Positions 25,067 to 32,933 of a stretch of 64,000 nucleotides of DNA are shown here, one piece after another. The position numbers were made by a program, and so were the translations under genes. The stretch's first letter is position 1. The number at the start of each line of letters is the position of its first letter. Origin of the DNA: Mesorhizobium tianshanense (GTDB lineage: Bacteria; Pseudomonadota; Alphaproteobacteria; Rhizobiales; Rhizobiaceae); NCBI RefSeq assembly GCF_007830515.1, contig NZ_VLKT01000030.1, forward strand, positions 1-64,000, given 5' to 3'. Below the pieces are notes generated by a model, which was given only the letters and a program-made list of their open reading frames with translations, was not told where the DNA came from and ran no database searches.

Positions 25067-26677
25067 CTATTCCGCGGCTTCGCGCATGCGTGGCGCGGCG
25101 CCGAGCACGATCGGGTCGACATGAGGTTCGAACTTTTCGAAGTTGACGGCGAACATGCCGACCAGCCTCGCCGCCTGCAGGTCATAGGCTGATGTATCGG
25201 CCCATGTCGATCTCGGATCGAGAATGGCGTGGTCGACGCCCGCAACCGCCACCGGCACATCGAAACCAAAATTGGCGTCGGTCCGGAAATCGGCCTCTTT
25301 CAGCGAGCCGTCGAGTGCCGCGGCAAGCAGCGCCCGCGTCGCCTTGATCGGCATCCGCTTGCCGGTGCCGTAGGCGCCGCCGGTCCAGCCGGTGTTGACC
25401 AGCCAGCAATCGACACCGTGATGGGCGATCAGCTCGCGCAGCAGATTGCCGTATTCCGACGGATGGCGCGGCATGAACGGTGCGCCGAAACAGGTCGAAA
25501 ACGTCGCTTCGGGGTCGGTGACGCCCTTTTCGGTCCCTGCCACCTTGGCGGTGTAACCGGAGAGGAAATGGTACATCGCCTGCGCCGGGGTCAGCCGCGC
25601 GATCGGCGGCATCACGCCGAATGCGTCTGCCGTCAGCATGATGATGTTCTTCGGATGGCCGGCACGGCCCGTCTTACTGGCGTTGGGGATGAAGTGGAGC
25701 GGATAGGCGCAGCGCGTGTTTTCGGTGAGGCTGCCGTCGTCGAAATCCGGCACACGGCCTGCGTCGAGCGCCACATTCTCCAGCACCGTGCCGAAGCGTT
25801 GGGTGGTGGCGAAGATCTCCGGCTCGGCTTCGGCCGAGAGCTTTATCGTCTTGGCATAGCAGCCGCCTTCGAAATTGAAGATGCCATGCGGACCCCAGCC
25901 GTGCTCGTCGTCGCCGACCAGTGTGCGCGACGGATCGGCCGACAGTGTCGTCTTGCCGGTCCCCGAGAGGCCGAAGAAGATGGCTGCGTCTCCGCCAGCG
26001 CCTTCATTGGCCGAACAATGCATCGGCATCACGCCCTTCGCCGGCAACAGATAGTTGAGCATGGTGAACACCGACTTCTTCATTTCGCCGGCATAGGAGG
26101 TGCCGCCGATCAGCACGATCATGCGCGAGAGATCGACGGCGATCACCGTTTCGGTGCGGGTGCCGTGGCGGGCGGGATCGGCGCGGAACGACGGCAGGTC
26201 GATGATCGTCATGTCGGGCACGAAATGCTCGAGCTCGGCGGCTTCCGGACGAATGAGCAGATTGCGGATGAACAAGGAGTGCCAGGCAAGCTCCGTGACG
26301 ACCCTGGTCGTCAGCTTCAAGCCCTCGTCGGCGCCGCCGACCAGATCCTGCACATAGAGATCCTTGTCCGCCGCATGGGCGCGAAAATCGGCGAGCAGCG
26401 TGTCGAACTGGGCCGGCGAAATCGCCTTGTTGTTGTCCCACCACACATGCGGCCGGGTGGCCTCGTCGCGCACGATGAATTTGTCCTTGGGCGAGCGGCC
26501 GGTGTGCTGCCCGGTCTCAGCGACAAGCGCGCCATGCGCGGTAAGCCGGGCCTCGCCGCGATGGATCGCTTCCTCGTAAAGGGCGGCCGCGCCGAAATTA
26601 TAGCGCACCGCGCCCGTGGTCTTCAGGCCGATCCGGTCGATCGCCCATGCGGGATTGCGTTTGCCGGCTTCCGACAT
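25067..26677 (-). CDS. pckA: Phosphoenolpyruvate carboxykinase (ATP)
   Basis: A 536-residue gluconeogenic enzyme converting oxaloacetate and ATP to PEP. The kinase-1a P-loop FGLSGTGKTTLSADP is near 235-250, followed by DDEHGWG. A conserved R/K-containing GKTGRAGHP segment lies near 335. ATG 26677 (MSEAGKRNP) follows GAAGGAACC. In rhizobia pckA is needed for growth on dicarboxylates and is under transcriptional control; the AT-rich upstream palindrome is a candidate site. It is divergent from chvI. Confidence 0.96.
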   Translation of the reverse strand: MSEAGKRNPAWAIDRIGLKTTGAVRYNFGAAALYEEAIHRGEARLTAHGALVAETGQHTGRSPKDKFIVRDEATRPHVWWDNNKAISPAQFDTLLADFRAHAADKDLYVQDLVGGADEGLKLTTRVVTELAWHSLFIRNLLIRPEAAELEHFVPDMTIIDLPSFRADPARHGTRTETVIAVDLSRMIVLIGGTSYAGEMKKSVFTMLNYLLPAKGVMPMHCSANEGAGGDAAIFFGLSGTGKTTLSADPSRTLVGDDEHGWGPHGIFNFEGGCYAKTIKLSAEAEPEIFATTQRFGTVLENVALDAGRVPDFDDGSLTENTRCAYPLHFIPNASKTGRAGHPKNIIMLTADAFGVMPPIARLTPAQAMYHFLSGYTAKVAGTEKGVTDPEATFSTCFGAPFMPRHPSEYGNLLRELIAHHGVDCWLVNTGWTGGAYGTGKRMPIKATRALLAAALDGSLKEADFRTDANFGFDVPVAVAGVDHAILDPRSTWADTSAYDLQAARLVGMFAVNFEKFEPHVDPIVLGAAPRMREAAE

Positions 26678-27021
26678 GAGGGTTCCTTCTTCGTTTTGCA
26701 GCATCCTGGCCGGCGAACTTCCGGAGCCTCCATGAAGGAGACTATAAGGGTCAGAACCAGAAAAACCAAATGATATCAAATCATTAATCGATTTAAATAT
26801 TTTGAAAGTTGTTTAAATCGTTTATATATGCAAAAAGTCAGGCGGTTGCCCAAAGGATTGGCGGTCTTTATCAGTCCAATCCATGTCGAGGTGAGATTGT
26901 GGCCGCCGGCGTGCCGCTAAAGATAGCGGACGAAGCCTGTGCCACATTTTGTACCTAATTTGTCCTGCAAAAGCCCCTTCTCGACCAAAGAAGGGACAGC
27001 TCAATGAGGGAGCCGCTTGAA
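26678..27021. promoter_or_regulatory. pckA / chvI divergent regulatory region
   Basis: About 340 gene-free bases, with an unusually AT-rich block at 26755-26830. It contains the perfect nine-base inverted repeat CGATTTAAA at 26789-26797 and TTTAAATCG at 26812-26820, separated by 14 bases. The repeat lies 112-143 bases upstream of pckA and could bind a regulator such as a PckR-type repressor, or be part of the pckA promoter. No -35/-10 pair is assigned. Confidence 0.45.
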
Positions 27022-27723
27022 ATGGCAACAATCGCGCTTGTCGATGACGATCGCAACATTCTGACTTCGGTGTCGATCGCCCTCGAATCGGAGGGGTACC
27101 GCGTCGAAACCTACACGGATGGGGCGTCGGCGCTGGAAGGCCTGGCGGCCCGCCCGCCGAATCTCGCCATCCTCGACATCAAGATGCCGCGCATGGACGG
27201 CATGGAGCTTCTGCGCCGGATGCGCCAGAAATCCGACCTGCCGGTGATCTTCCTGACGTCCAAGGATGACGAGATCGATGAGCTTTTCGGCCTCAAGATG
27301 GGCGCTGACGACTTCATCCGCAAACCCTTCTCGCAGCGTCTTCTGGTCGAGCGGGTTCGCGCCGTGCTGCGCCGTGCCAGTGCCCGCGAGGCGTCGGCCA
27401 AGACACCCAACCAGCAGGCCCGTTCGCTCGAGCGCGGCCAGCTTGTCATGGACCAGGAGCGCCATACCTGCACCTGGAAGGGCGAGCCGGTGACGCTTAC
27501 CGTCACCGAGTTCCTGATCCTGCATTCGCTGGCCCAGCGCCCCGGCGTGGTAAAAAGCCGTGATGCGCTGATGGATTCGGCCTATGATGAGCAGGTCTAT
27601 GTCGATGACCGCACCATCGACAGTCACATCAAGCGGCTTCGCAAGAAGTTCAAGGCCGTCGATGATGACTTTGAGATGATCGAAACCCTTTACGGAGTCG
27701 GATACCGGTTCCGCGAAGCATGA
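27022..27723 (+). CDS. chvI: Two-component response regulator ChvI
   Basis: A 233-residue OmpR-type regulator. The receiver domain spans 1-120 with acidic DDD at 8-10, phospho-acceptor Asp52 in AILDIKMPRMDG and Lys near 102. The winged-helix DNA-binding domain spans about 140-230 and ends TLYGVGYRFRE. I chose ATG 27022 because it makes the phospho-Asp residue 52, as in described ChvI. An ATG at 27004 with a good upstream GGGA is the alternative. With ChvG it controls envelope, acid and symbiosis genes. It is separated from chvG by two tandem palindromes. Confidence 0.95.
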   Translation: MATIALVDDDRNILTSVSIALESEGYRVETYTDGASALEGLAARPPNLAILDIKMPRMDGMELLRRMRQKSDLPVIFLTSKDDEIDELFGLKMGADDFIRKPFSQRLLVERVRAVLRRASAREASAKTPNQQARSLERGQLVMDQERHTCTWKGEPVTLTVTEFLILHSLAQRPGVVKSRDALMDSAYDEQVYVDDRTIDSHIKRLRKKFKAVDDDFEMIETLYGVGYRFREA

Positions 27724-27726
27724 GTT

Positions 27727-27836
27727 GATGCATGGCGCCCAAAAGTGGTTCCGGTCTTGGGGACAACGACATGCATCGAAAACGTCAATGCATGGCGCCC
27801 AAAAGTGGTCCCAGTTTTGGGACAACGGCATGCATC
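27727..27836. repeat. Tandem pair of palindromic repeats between chvI and chvG
   Basis: Two units (27727-27777 and 27788-27836) repeat at a 60-base period. Each reads ATGCATGGCGCCCAAAAGTGG, then about 15 bases, then GGACAACGACATGCAT or a close variant. The outer ends pair (ATGC with GCAT) and the inner part shares the AAAAGTGG and ACAA blocks of the other palindromes in the window. They fill most of the 146-base chvI-chvG gap. Confidence 0.8.
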
Positions 27837-27869
27837 GAAAGCTAAAGACTGAGCGGGGGCTGCTATTCG

Positions 27870-29651
27870 ATGGCAGTGGACGTAGAGCGAGTGAGACGGA
27901 CGGGCGCCCGGCGCCCGTCTCGGATTCTGCCCGCATTCCTGTCGAGAATCACGGTGCCGATGCGCCGCTTTCTCGGCCACCATATCTTTTCCAGCCTGAC
28001 GCGGCGCATTCTCTTCCTCAACCTCGCCGGCCTCGCCGTCCTGGTCACCGGCATTCTCTACCTCAACACGTTTCGCGACGGGTTGATCGATGCCCGCGTC
28101 GAGAGCCTGATGACCCAGGGCGAGATCATCGCCGGCGCGATCGCGGCGTCGGCGACGGTCGAGACCGATTCGATCAGGATCGATCCGGAAAAACTGCTTG
28201 AAATGCAGGCTGGCGAAAGCCTAGGCCCCGGCTCCGATCAGCTCGACAATCTGGATTTCCCGATCAATCCGGAGCGCGTCGCGCCGGTGCTCAGGCGGTT
28301 GATTTCGCCGACGCGGACGCGCGCCCGCATCTATGACCGCGACGCCAACCTGCTGCTCGATTCCCGCCATCTCTATTCGCGCGGCCAGATCCTTCGCTAC
28401 GACCTGCCGCCGGTCGACGAGGAAGAGCCCGACCTCCTGGAGCGTATCCAGAAATTCGTCTTCGATTTCTTCCGCAACACCGCGCTGCCGGTCTATCATG
28501 AGCAGCCGGGCGGCAATGGCGCTGCATTTCCAGAAGTGGTCAAGGCGCTTACCGGCAGCCCGTCGACCATCGTGCGGATCTCCGAACAGGGCGAGCAGAT
28601 TGTTTCGGTCGCCGTGCCGATCCAGCGCTTCCGCGCCGTCCTCGGCGTGCTGATGCTGTCGACGGAGGGCGGCGACATCGACAAGATCGTCGCGGCCGAG
28701 CGCAAGGCGATCCTGCGCGTCTTCGGCATTGCCGCCCTTGTCACCGCCATCCTGTCGATGCTGCTTGCCTCGACCATAGCCAACCCGCTGCGCCGGCTGT
28801 CGGCGGCGGCGGTCAGGGTGCGGCGCGGCGTCAAGAACCGCGAGGAAATCCCGGACTTCTCCGATCGGCAGGACGAGATCGGTAACCTGTCGATCGCCGT
28901 GCGCGACATGACCAATGCGCTCTACGCCCGCATCGAGGCGATCGAAAGTTTCGCGGCTGACGTCTCGCACGAGCTGAAGAATCCGCTGACCTCGCTACGC
29001 AGCGCGGTAGAGACCCTGCCGCTGGCCAAGAACGACACGTCGCGCAGCCGGCTGATGGATGTCATCCAGCACGATGTCAGGCGGCTGGACCGTCTCATCA
29101 CCGACATTTCCGATGCCTCTCGTCTTGACGCCGAGCTCGCGCGGGAGGACGCGGGAACCGTGGACCTGAAGAAATTCATCACCGATCTGATCGCCGTTTC
29201 GCGCACGGCCACGCGCAACAAGAAGACGGTCGAGATCGAGTTCAAGGTCGCCAAACCGCCGCAGGGCGTCAAAGGCTACTTCGTCGCTGGCCATGATCTG
29301 AGGATCGGCCAGGTCATCACCAATCTGATCGAGAATGCCCGCTCCTTCGTCCCCGAAGAGCGCGGCCACATCGCTATCTCGCTGGCGCGCGCCGGCAAGG
29401 TCAACATCATCACCGTCGACGACAATGGCCCCGGCATAAGGGCCGACAACATCGACCGCATCTTCGAACGCTTCTACACCGACCGGCCGGCCGGCGAGGC
29501 GTTCGGCCAGAATTCAGGCCTTGGCCTGTCGATCAGCCGGCAGATCGTCGAAGCCCATGGCGGCACGCTGACCGCCGAGAACATCCCGGGCACCAAACCA
29601 GGCGAGATCAAGGGCGCGCGCTTCGTCGTGACACTGCCGGCGGAAGGCTGA
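27870..29651 (+). CDS. chvG: Sensor histidine kinase ChvG (ExoS)
   Basis: A 593-residue membrane kinase. An N-terminal hydrophobic segment (about 46-65) and a second at about 270-295 flank a periplasmic domain. HAMP follows, then the H-box FAADVSHELKNPLTSL near 363, N-box near 490 and DNGPGI near 518, with GLGLSIS. ATG 27870 is used; an internal ATG at 27960 would shorten the basic N-terminal tail. It phosphorylates ChvI. Downstream is an hprK gene that starts in a repeat. Confidence 0.95.
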   Translation: MAVDVERVRRTGARRPSRILPAFLSRITVPMRRFLGHHIFSSLTRRILFLNLAGLAVLVTGILYLNTFRDGLIDARVESLMTQGEIIAGAIAASATVETDSIRIDPEKLLEMQAGESLGPGSDQLDNLDFPINPERVAPVLRRLISPTRTRARIYDRDANLLLDSRHLYSRGQILRYDLPPVDEEEPDLLERIQKFVFDFFRNTALPVYHEQPGGNGAAFPEVVKALTGSPSTIVRISEQGEQIVSVAVPIQRFRAVLGVLMLSTEGGDIDKIVAAERKAILRVFGIAALVTAILSMLLASTIANPLRRLSAAAVRVRRGVKNREEIPDFSDRQDEIGNLSIAVRDMTNALYARIEAIESFAADVSHELKNPLTSLRSAVETLPLAKNDTSRSRLMDVIQHDVRRLDRLITDISDASRLDAELAREDAGTVDLKKFITDLIAVSRTATRNKKTVEIEFKVAKPPQGVKGYFVAGHDLRIGQVITNLIENARSFVPEERGHIAISLARAGKVNIITVDDNGPGIRADNIDRIFERFYTDRPAGEAFGQNSGLGLSISRQIVEAHGGTLTAENIPGTKPGEIKGARFVVTLPAEG

Positions 29652-29652
29652 C

Positions 29653-29697
29653 GCATGATCCCGAAAAGTGGGAACCGGTTTTCGGACAAGATCATGC
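29653..29697. repeat. Palindromic repeat, unit A, after chvG
   Basis: GCATGATC at 29653-29660 pairs with GATCATGC at 29690-29697. The inner core carries AAAAGTGG and CCGGTTTTCGGACAA. It begins one base after the chvG stop codon. Confidence 0.85.
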
Positions 29698-29710
29698 GTA
29701 AACCAAAAAA

Positions 29711-29776
29711 GCATGATCCCGAACCGAAGTTCCGCAGCCCCGAAAAGTGGGAACCGGTTTTCGGACAAGATCATGC
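29711..29776. repeat. Palindromic repeat, unit B, overlapping the hprK start
   Basis: A second copy, with about 21 extra bases after its left arm GCATGATCC. Its right arm GATCATGC ends at 29776 and contains the ATG (29773) used by hprK. The core is otherwise identical to unit A. Confidence 0.85.
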
Positions 29777-30234
29777 CTGACCCGATTGTGCAGGCTGAAA
29801 ACATTCATGGAACGGCGCTGCTGATCGGCGAGCGCGGCGTCCTCATCACCGGACCGTCCGGCGTCGGCAAGACGACGCTGGCGCTGACACTCCTGGATCA
29901 TTGCCGCGCGCGCGGGCTGTTTTCGCGGCTTATCGGCGACGACAGGCTGCTCGCCGCGGCCCACGCCGGGCGGCTGGTCTGTCGCGTGCCGGCGACCATC
30001 GCCGGTCTCGCCGAAGTGCCTGGGTTCATGCCGCGCCCGCTGCCGTTCGAGCCGGGTGGAGTGATCGACCTGCATGTCCGGCTAGTGCCGAAGGCAGAAA
30101 TGGCCCGTTTCCAGGAGGAAATCAGCGAGCCGGTGGCAGGCTGTCCGGTGCCGCGTATCGACCTTGCCGAGCGCAACGCCGCCACGGCCTTGCCGGCGGT
30201 GATGGCGCGGCTGTCGATCGCCCCCTTTTTATGA
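29773..30234 (+). CDS. hprK: HPr kinase, short alphaproteobacterial form
   Basis: A 153-residue protein covering only the C-terminal catalytic domain of HPr kinase/phosphorylase; long forms have about 310 residues with an extra N-terminal domain. Walker A GPSGVGKTTLAL is near 26-37, and GDDRLL and LPFEPGGVIDLHV follow. The N-terminal part HGTALLIGERGVLI is typical of the short form. It phosphorylates a Ser of HPr, encoded just downstream. The ATG lies within the right arm of a dispersed palindrome. No clear Shine-Dalgarno is visible except the repeat itself. Confidence 0.88.
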   Translation: MPDPIVQAENIHGTALLIGERGVLITGPSGVGKTTLALTLLDHCRARGLFSRLIGDDRLLAAAHAGRLVCRVPATIAGLAEVPGFMPRPLPFEPGGVIDLHVRLVPKAEMARFQEEISEPVAGCPVPRIDLAERNAATALPAVMARLSIAPFL

Positions 30235-30398
30235 TCCGGTTCCGGTTTTTTGCTGCAATGCGTCAAAATGGCCTGGGCCTGTGCAATTTTGGGCTTGTCA
30301 ACGCGTCTCGCGTCGACAAGATAGCGCTCCCGCCGCCTGGAATGGCCGGCGAGCATGAAATGCGCCTGTGAAGCGGCGATGACGGGAGCCACCAAAGA

Positions 30399-30800
30399 AT
30401 GATCGGACTCGTGCTTGTAACGCACGGTCAACTGGCCGCCGAGTTCCGCCATGCCGTGGAACATGTCGTCGGGCCACAAGACAGTTTCGAGACCGTGGCG
30501 ATCGGCGCCGACGACGATATGGAGCAGCGTCGCAGCGAGATCGTCGACGCCGTTGCCCGCGTCGACACCGGGGCGGGCGTCATCGTTCTGACCGACATGT
30601 TCGGCGGCACGCCCTCCAATCTCGCCATTTCGGTGATGGAATCCGGTCGTACCGAGGTCATAGCCGGCATGAACCTGCCGATGCTGATCAAGCTGTCCAG
30701 CGTTCGCAAGGGCGACAACATGACGGCAGCGCTGGACGAGGCGCAGGCGGCCGGCCGCAAATACATCAACGTCGCCAGCCAGCTTCTGAGCAGCAAATGA
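30399..30800 (+). CDS. PTS EIIA-Man family protein (regulatory PTS)
   Basis: A 133-residue EIIA domain of the mannose family. The phospho-acceptor His9 is in LVLVTHGQLA, and the fold signature LTDMFGGTPSNLA is near 67-79. No EIIB/EIIC transporter is nearby, so it is a regulatory component, as in other alphaproteobacteria where it works with the nitrogen-type PTS. The gene overlaps ptsH by 4 bases and follows hprK by 164 bases. Confidence 0.92.
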   Translation: MIGLVLVTHGQLAAEFRHAVEHVVGPQDSFETVAIGADDDMEQRRSEIVDAVARVDTGAGVIVLTDMFGGTPSNLAISVMESGRTEVIAGMNLPMLIKLSSVRKGDNMTAALDEAQAAGRKYINVASQLLSSK

Positions 30801-31093
30801 ACGCGGTGTCGGCCAAGAAGGATCACATCGTTCGGGAGTTTCCAATCGTCAACCAGCGTGGCCTGCATGCCCGCGCCTCGGCGAAGTTCGTTCAGGTTGC
30901 CAGCGGTTTCGACGCCTCCGTCCATGTCGAGAAGGACGGCGTCACGGTCGGCGGCACCTCGATCATGGGGCTCATGATGCTGGCGGCGAGCCCCGGCTAT
31001 TCGATCCGCGTCACCGCCAGCGGCCCGGAGGCCGAACGGGTCATCGACGCGCTGGAGCAACTGGTCGCTTCCCGCTTCGGCGAGGAGTCCTGA
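30797..31093 (+). CDS. ptsH: HPr phosphocarrier protein
   Basis: A 98-residue HPr. The active His is in NQRGLHARASAKFV near 25 and the regulatory Ser in GGTSIMGLMMLA near 56. It receives phosphate from EI (not in this window), passes it to the EIIA proteins, and is the target of the HPr kinase encoded upstream. The start overlaps the EIIA stop by ATGA. Confidence 0.94.
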   Translation: MNAVSAKKDHIVREFPIVNQRGLHARASAKFVQVASGFDASVHVEKDGVTVGGTSIMGLMMLAASPGYSIRVTASGPEAERVIDALEQLVASRFGEES

Positions 31094-31096
31094 CGC

Positions 31097-31199
31097 CTAG
31101 AGCGCCGCGCGTCCTTTGGACGCGCAAAGGACGCTCTAGCACTTTGAATTTGCGCATCGTGCTTTCCGAAAATCGATTCCGATTTTCGGGCCGATGCGC
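31097..31199. repeat. Two adjacent hairpin repeats upstream of ahcY
   Basis: The first, 31097-31139, has outer arms CTAGAGCG/CGCTCTAG and an inner perfect stem GCGCGTCC-TTT-GGACGCGC. The second, 31152-31199, pairs GCGCATCG with CGATGCGC and has the inner GAAAATCG/CGATTTTC pattern. The first begins 4 bases after the ptsH stop and could end that transcript. Confidence 0.7.
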
Positions 31200-31217
31200 C
31201 CCCGAAGACATGCACGG

Positions 31218-31233
31218 ATAAAGATTTCTTTAT
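31218..31233. promoter_or_regulatory. Candidate operator of ahcY
   Basis: ATAAAGA-TT-TCTTTAT is a perfect seven-base inverted repeat with a two-base centre, embedded in a GG-ATAAAGATTTCTTTATATCC context, 112 bases upstream of the ahcY start. I recall ATAAAGATATCTTTAT-like sites as targets of ArsR-type regulators of methionine and SAM/SAH metabolism, but cannot verify this here. Confidence 0.5.
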
Positions 31234-31344
31234 ATCCCATTGTCGTCCGACCGGCGATCTGCTAGTCAAGCCGGCAACTCGCGCCCATCGACACGCCTTC
31301 CGGCGCGGGCGCACCCGAAAACAATTTTGCATCGGAGCACTGCC

Positions 31345-32745
31345 ATGACGGGTAGCAAGGACTATGTGGTCGCCGACATTTCGCTTGCCGACTGGGGCCG
31401 CAAGGAGATCGAGATCGCCGAAACCGAGATGCCGGGCCTGATGGCCTGCCGCGAGGAATTCTGCAAGGCGCAGCCGCTCAAGGGCGCGCGCATCACCGGC
31501 TCGCTGCACATGACCATCCAGACCGCGGTGCTGATCGAAACGCTGAAGGCGCTCGGCGCCGACATCCGCTGGGCCTCCTGCAATATCTTCTCGACCCAGG
31601 ACCATGCGGCCGCGGCAATCGCCGAGGCTGGCATTCCGGTCTTCGCCGTCAAGGGCGAGACGCTCGAGGACTACTGGGTCTACACCGACAGGATATTCCA
31701 GTGGGCCGACGGCGGCACGTCCAACATGATCCTCGACGATGGCGGCGACGCCACCATGTACATCCTGATCGGTGCGCGTGCCGAAGCCGGCGAGGACGTG
31801 CTCTCCAATCCGGGCAGCGAGGAGGAAGAAATCCTGTTTGCCCAGATCAAGAAGCGACTGAAGGCCTCGCCCGGCTTCTTCACCAAGCAGAAGGAAGCGA
31901 TCCGCGGCGTCACCGAAGAGACGACAACCGGCGTCAACCGGCTCTACCAGTTGCAGAAGAAGGGCCTGCTGCCCTTCCCGGCGATCAACGTCAACGATAG
32001 CGTGACCAAGTCGAAATTCGACAACAAGTATGGCTGCAAGGAATCGCTGGTCGACGGCATTCGCCGCGGCACCGACACGATGATGGCCGGCAAGGTCGCG
32101 GTCGTCTGCGGCTATGGCGACGTCGGCAAGGGCTCTTCGGCGTCGCTCAAGGGCGCCGGCGCCCGCGTCAAGGTCACCGAGGTCGATCCGATCTGCGCAT
32201 TGCAGGCGGCGATGGACGGCTTCGAGGTGGTCACGCTCGAAGATGCCGCCCCGACGGCCGACATCGTCATCACCACAACCGGCAACAAGGACGTCGTCAC
32301 CATCGACCACATGCGGTCGTTCAAGGACATGGCGATCGTCGGCAATATCGGCCACTTCGACAACGAGATTCAGGTGGCGTCGCTCCGCAATCTGAAGTGG
32401 ACCAACATCAAGCCGCAGGTCGACATGATCACCTTCCCGGACGGCAAGCGGATGATCCTTTTGTCGGAAGGCCGCCTGCTCAATCTCGGCAATGCCACCG
32501 GCCATCCGAGCTTCGTCATGTCGGCGTCCTTCACCAACCAGGTGCTGGCCCAGATCGAGCTGTACACCAAGCCCGGCCATTATCAGAACCAGGTCTACGT
32601 CCTGCCGAAGCATCTCGATGAAAAGGTCGCGCGCCTGCATCTCGACAAGCTCGGCGCCCGGCTCACCGAACTGTCCGGCGAACAGGCTGCCTATATTGGC
32701 GTGACCCAGCAGGGACCGTTCAAGCCGGAACACTACCGCTATTAA
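31345..32745 (+). CDS. ahcY: Adenosylhomocysteinase
   Basis: A 466-residue enzyme that cleaves S-adenosylhomocysteine to adenosine and homocysteine. The NAD-binding loop reads VVCGYGDVGKGSSASLKGAG near 255. Catalytic stretches include HMTIQTAVLIETL, GGDATMYIL and the C-terminal QVYVLPKHLDEKVARLHL, ending KPEHYRY with the conserved Lys/Tyr pair. The ATG 31345 reading (MTGSKDYVV) matches family N-termini. It has its own upstream operator candidate and downstream terminator, so it is probably monocistronic. Confidence 0.97.
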   Translation: MTGSKDYVVADISLADWGRKEIEIAETEMPGLMACREEFCKAQPLKGARITGSLHMTIQTAVLIETLKALGADIRWASCNIFSTQDHAAAAIAEAGIPVFAVKGETLEDYWVYTDRIFQWADGGTSNMILDDGGDATMYILIGARAEAGEDVLSNPGSEEEEILFAQIKKRLKASPGFFTKQKEAIRGVTEETTTGVNRLYQLQKKGLLPFPAINVNDSVTKSKFDNKYGCKESLVDGIRRGTDTMMAGKVAVVCGYGDVGKGSSASLKGAGARVKVTEVDPICALQAAMDGFEVVTLEDAAPTADIVITTTGNKDVVTIDHMRSFKDMAIVGNIGHFDNEIQVASLRNLKWTNIKPQVDMITFPDGKRMILLSEGRLLNLGNATGHPSFVMSASFTNQVLAQIELYTKPGHYQNQVYVLPKHLDEKVARLHLDKLGARLTELSGEQAAYIGVTQQGPFKPEHYRY

Positions 32746-32775
32746 CCACACTTGAATTTACCACTAGATATTGAG

Positions 32776-32810
32776 GCCGGGCGATTGACTTTTTGCCCGG
32801 CTTTATTTTT
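32776..32810 (+). terminator. Intrinsic terminator of ahcY
   Basis: GCCGGGC at 32776-32782 and GCCCGGC at 32795-32801 form a seven-base stem with a 12-base loop, followed by TTTATTTTT. It lies 31 bases after the ahcY stop. Confidence 0.85.
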
Positions 32811-32933
32811 GCGCTGATTGATTCTTCACGCCGATTCGCGCAAGCGCTATGGTGCTGATTCGCGGGTCCGGGGACGAGGGCCGACGCCCGCATCAGGGCG
32901 GTCTTGCATTCAGGCGGCGAAGAGGACCAGGAC

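Noticed and set aside
27727..29776. CRISPR-like array from the repeats near chvI and chvG
   Set aside because: Only two units in tandem, with palindromic arms and no set of equal-length unique spacers; no cas genes nearby.
31200..31345. SAH or SAM riboswitch upstream of ahcY
   Set aside because: The leader is short and I could not fit the conserved core of any SAM/SAH riboswitch class; the symmetric site at 31218-31233 better suits a protein operator.
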